This document shows positions 58,854 to 59,480 of a DNA stretch of 59,480 nt, in pieces; the stretch's first letter is position 1; each line of letters opens with the position of its first letter. A program made the translations under genes and the position numbers. Below the pieces are notes generated by a model, which was not told where the DNA came from, ran no database searches, and was given only the letters and a program-made list of their open reading frames with translations. Source of the DNA: Klebsormidium nitens (taxonomy: Eukaryota > Streptophyta > Klebsormidiophyceae > Klebsormidiales > Klebsormidiaceae); the NCBI GenBank assembly GCA_000708835.1, contig DF237318.1, positions 33,556 through 93,035 on the forward strand. Direction: 5' to 3'.

Positions 58854-59025
58854 CAGTAGAAGGTTTCCCGGTCAGTCTTGCCCCAGAAGCATCGCATGCA
58901 GTGGACAAGCGCCGCCTCGCTCCAATCAGCGCAGCAGCATCCTCTTCCAGGACATTGCGACCAAGATTACACCCAGTCCTTGTGAGTCGAGCTGCATGTG
59001 CAGCCAATCCTCGCAACTTCAACAT
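58854..59025 (-). CDS. Possible first exon of a mitochondrial protein
   Basis: From the ATG at 59025 the minus strand encodes MLKLRGLAAHAARLTRTG and, later, ALIGARRRLSTACDASG. This is rich in Arg, Ala, Leu and Ser with almost no acidic residues at the start, as in mitochondrial presequences. A good donor (CTACTG then GTATGT) ends it at 58854 in phase 1 after 57 codons. The mature protein cannot be identified because no following exon joins convincingly. It might also be an upstream alternative exon of the OGDH gene 1.1 kb downstream, or not coding at all. Confidence 0.3.
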
Positions 59026-59480
59026 TGCTGAGATCCTCAATTGTCTTGAAACGATTGCATGAAGCAGCCGCAGCAATTTTGACCCTATACATACAACGGC
59101 AACCAAGCGTCCCTGTCTGCGCCTCCAGAAAATCTCATGTGGCTTTGGCGAAGCTTTGGCGATTGCTAGCTGCGGCGCTCATCTACCTTTGCTCAGCCTA
59201 GCACTTTAAGTTTAATGGAAGCCTCATGACGGAGAAGGGAAGAACTTGGCCGGGTAAAGGGGGGTAAACCGCGTTGCCGCCATCTGCGGCTGCGAACTTT
59301 GACTCAGAAGTTTGAGATTGGAGTCAGGACTGGACCCATGAAAGCAGCTACTGAGAAAGCAGCTTCGCGCGCGCGTCTTCGCGCGCGGCATAAACAATGA
59401 TTGATACATCTAGATCGGATGCAAATTGATGTCAGATGTCTTTGACGAACTACCAACTTTCCTCAAGCTGTCCACGTGGA
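59026..59480. other. No recognisable gene
   Basis: There is no coding support in the last 455 bp. A short palindromic GC tract (CGCGCGCGTCTTCGCGCGCG) lies at 59368-59387. Confidence 0.5.

Overview
This window looks like nuclear DNA of a green plant-lineage eukaryote, most likely a streptophyte alga such as Klebsormidium or a similar early-diverging lineage (inference). Genes are split by GT-AG introns whose exon phases join correctly. The gene set is typical of plants: plastid thioredoxin f, a plant wax synthase, a GARP/HHO (NIGT1-type) transcription factor with the [13 protein letters not shown] joint, a DUF538 protein, a plastid-type LdpA iron-sulfur protein and mitochondrial 2-oxoglutarate dehydrogenase E1. 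Intergenic gaps are only about 0.5 to 5 kb, and no bacterial operons are present.

Layout. (1) 822-2745 (-) thioredoxin f and 3294-4664 (+) an intronless wax-synthase-type MBOAT, head to head over 548 bp. (2) 6722-11920 (-) a GT47 exostosin-type glycosyltransferase and 14635-19320 (+) an unnamed DxD glycosyltransferase-like type II membrane protein, head to head. The gap between them holds a short inverted-repeat transposon (12447-12777). (3) 20605-26226 (-) an HHO/NIGT1-like transcription factor, tail to tail with the previous gene. (4) 26227-30906: 4.7 kb with no gene I can support. (5) 30907-33442 (-) a 217-residue, very cysteine-rich protein of unknown function. (6) 34643-39978 (-) LdpA-like plastid protein and 40489-41686 (+) secreted DUF538 protein, head to head over 510 bp. 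(7) 44300-57721 (-) 2-oxoglutarate dehydrogenase E1 in 14 exons. (8) 58854-59025 (-) a possible first exon of another mitochondrial protein.

Functionally the window mixes plastid redox control (Trx f, LdpA), cell-wall and surface lipid synthesis (two Golgi-type glycosyltransferases, wax synthase, secreted DUF538), nutrient-responsive transcription (HHO) and the TCA cycle (OGDH E1). I see no single pathway linking them apart from the paired glycosyltransferase genes.

The most unusual signal is structural. Many exon edges are echoed in the neighbouring intron as tandem, decaying copies of the exon end together with its splice site. This occurs at six or more exon edges of OGDH E1, at exons 3 and 4 of the DxD glycosyltransferase, at the DNA-binding exon of the HHO gene, at exon 7 of LdpA and weakly in DUF538. 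All exon coordinates were derived by hand from splice consensus, reading phase and family knowledge; no alignment or transcript data were used.
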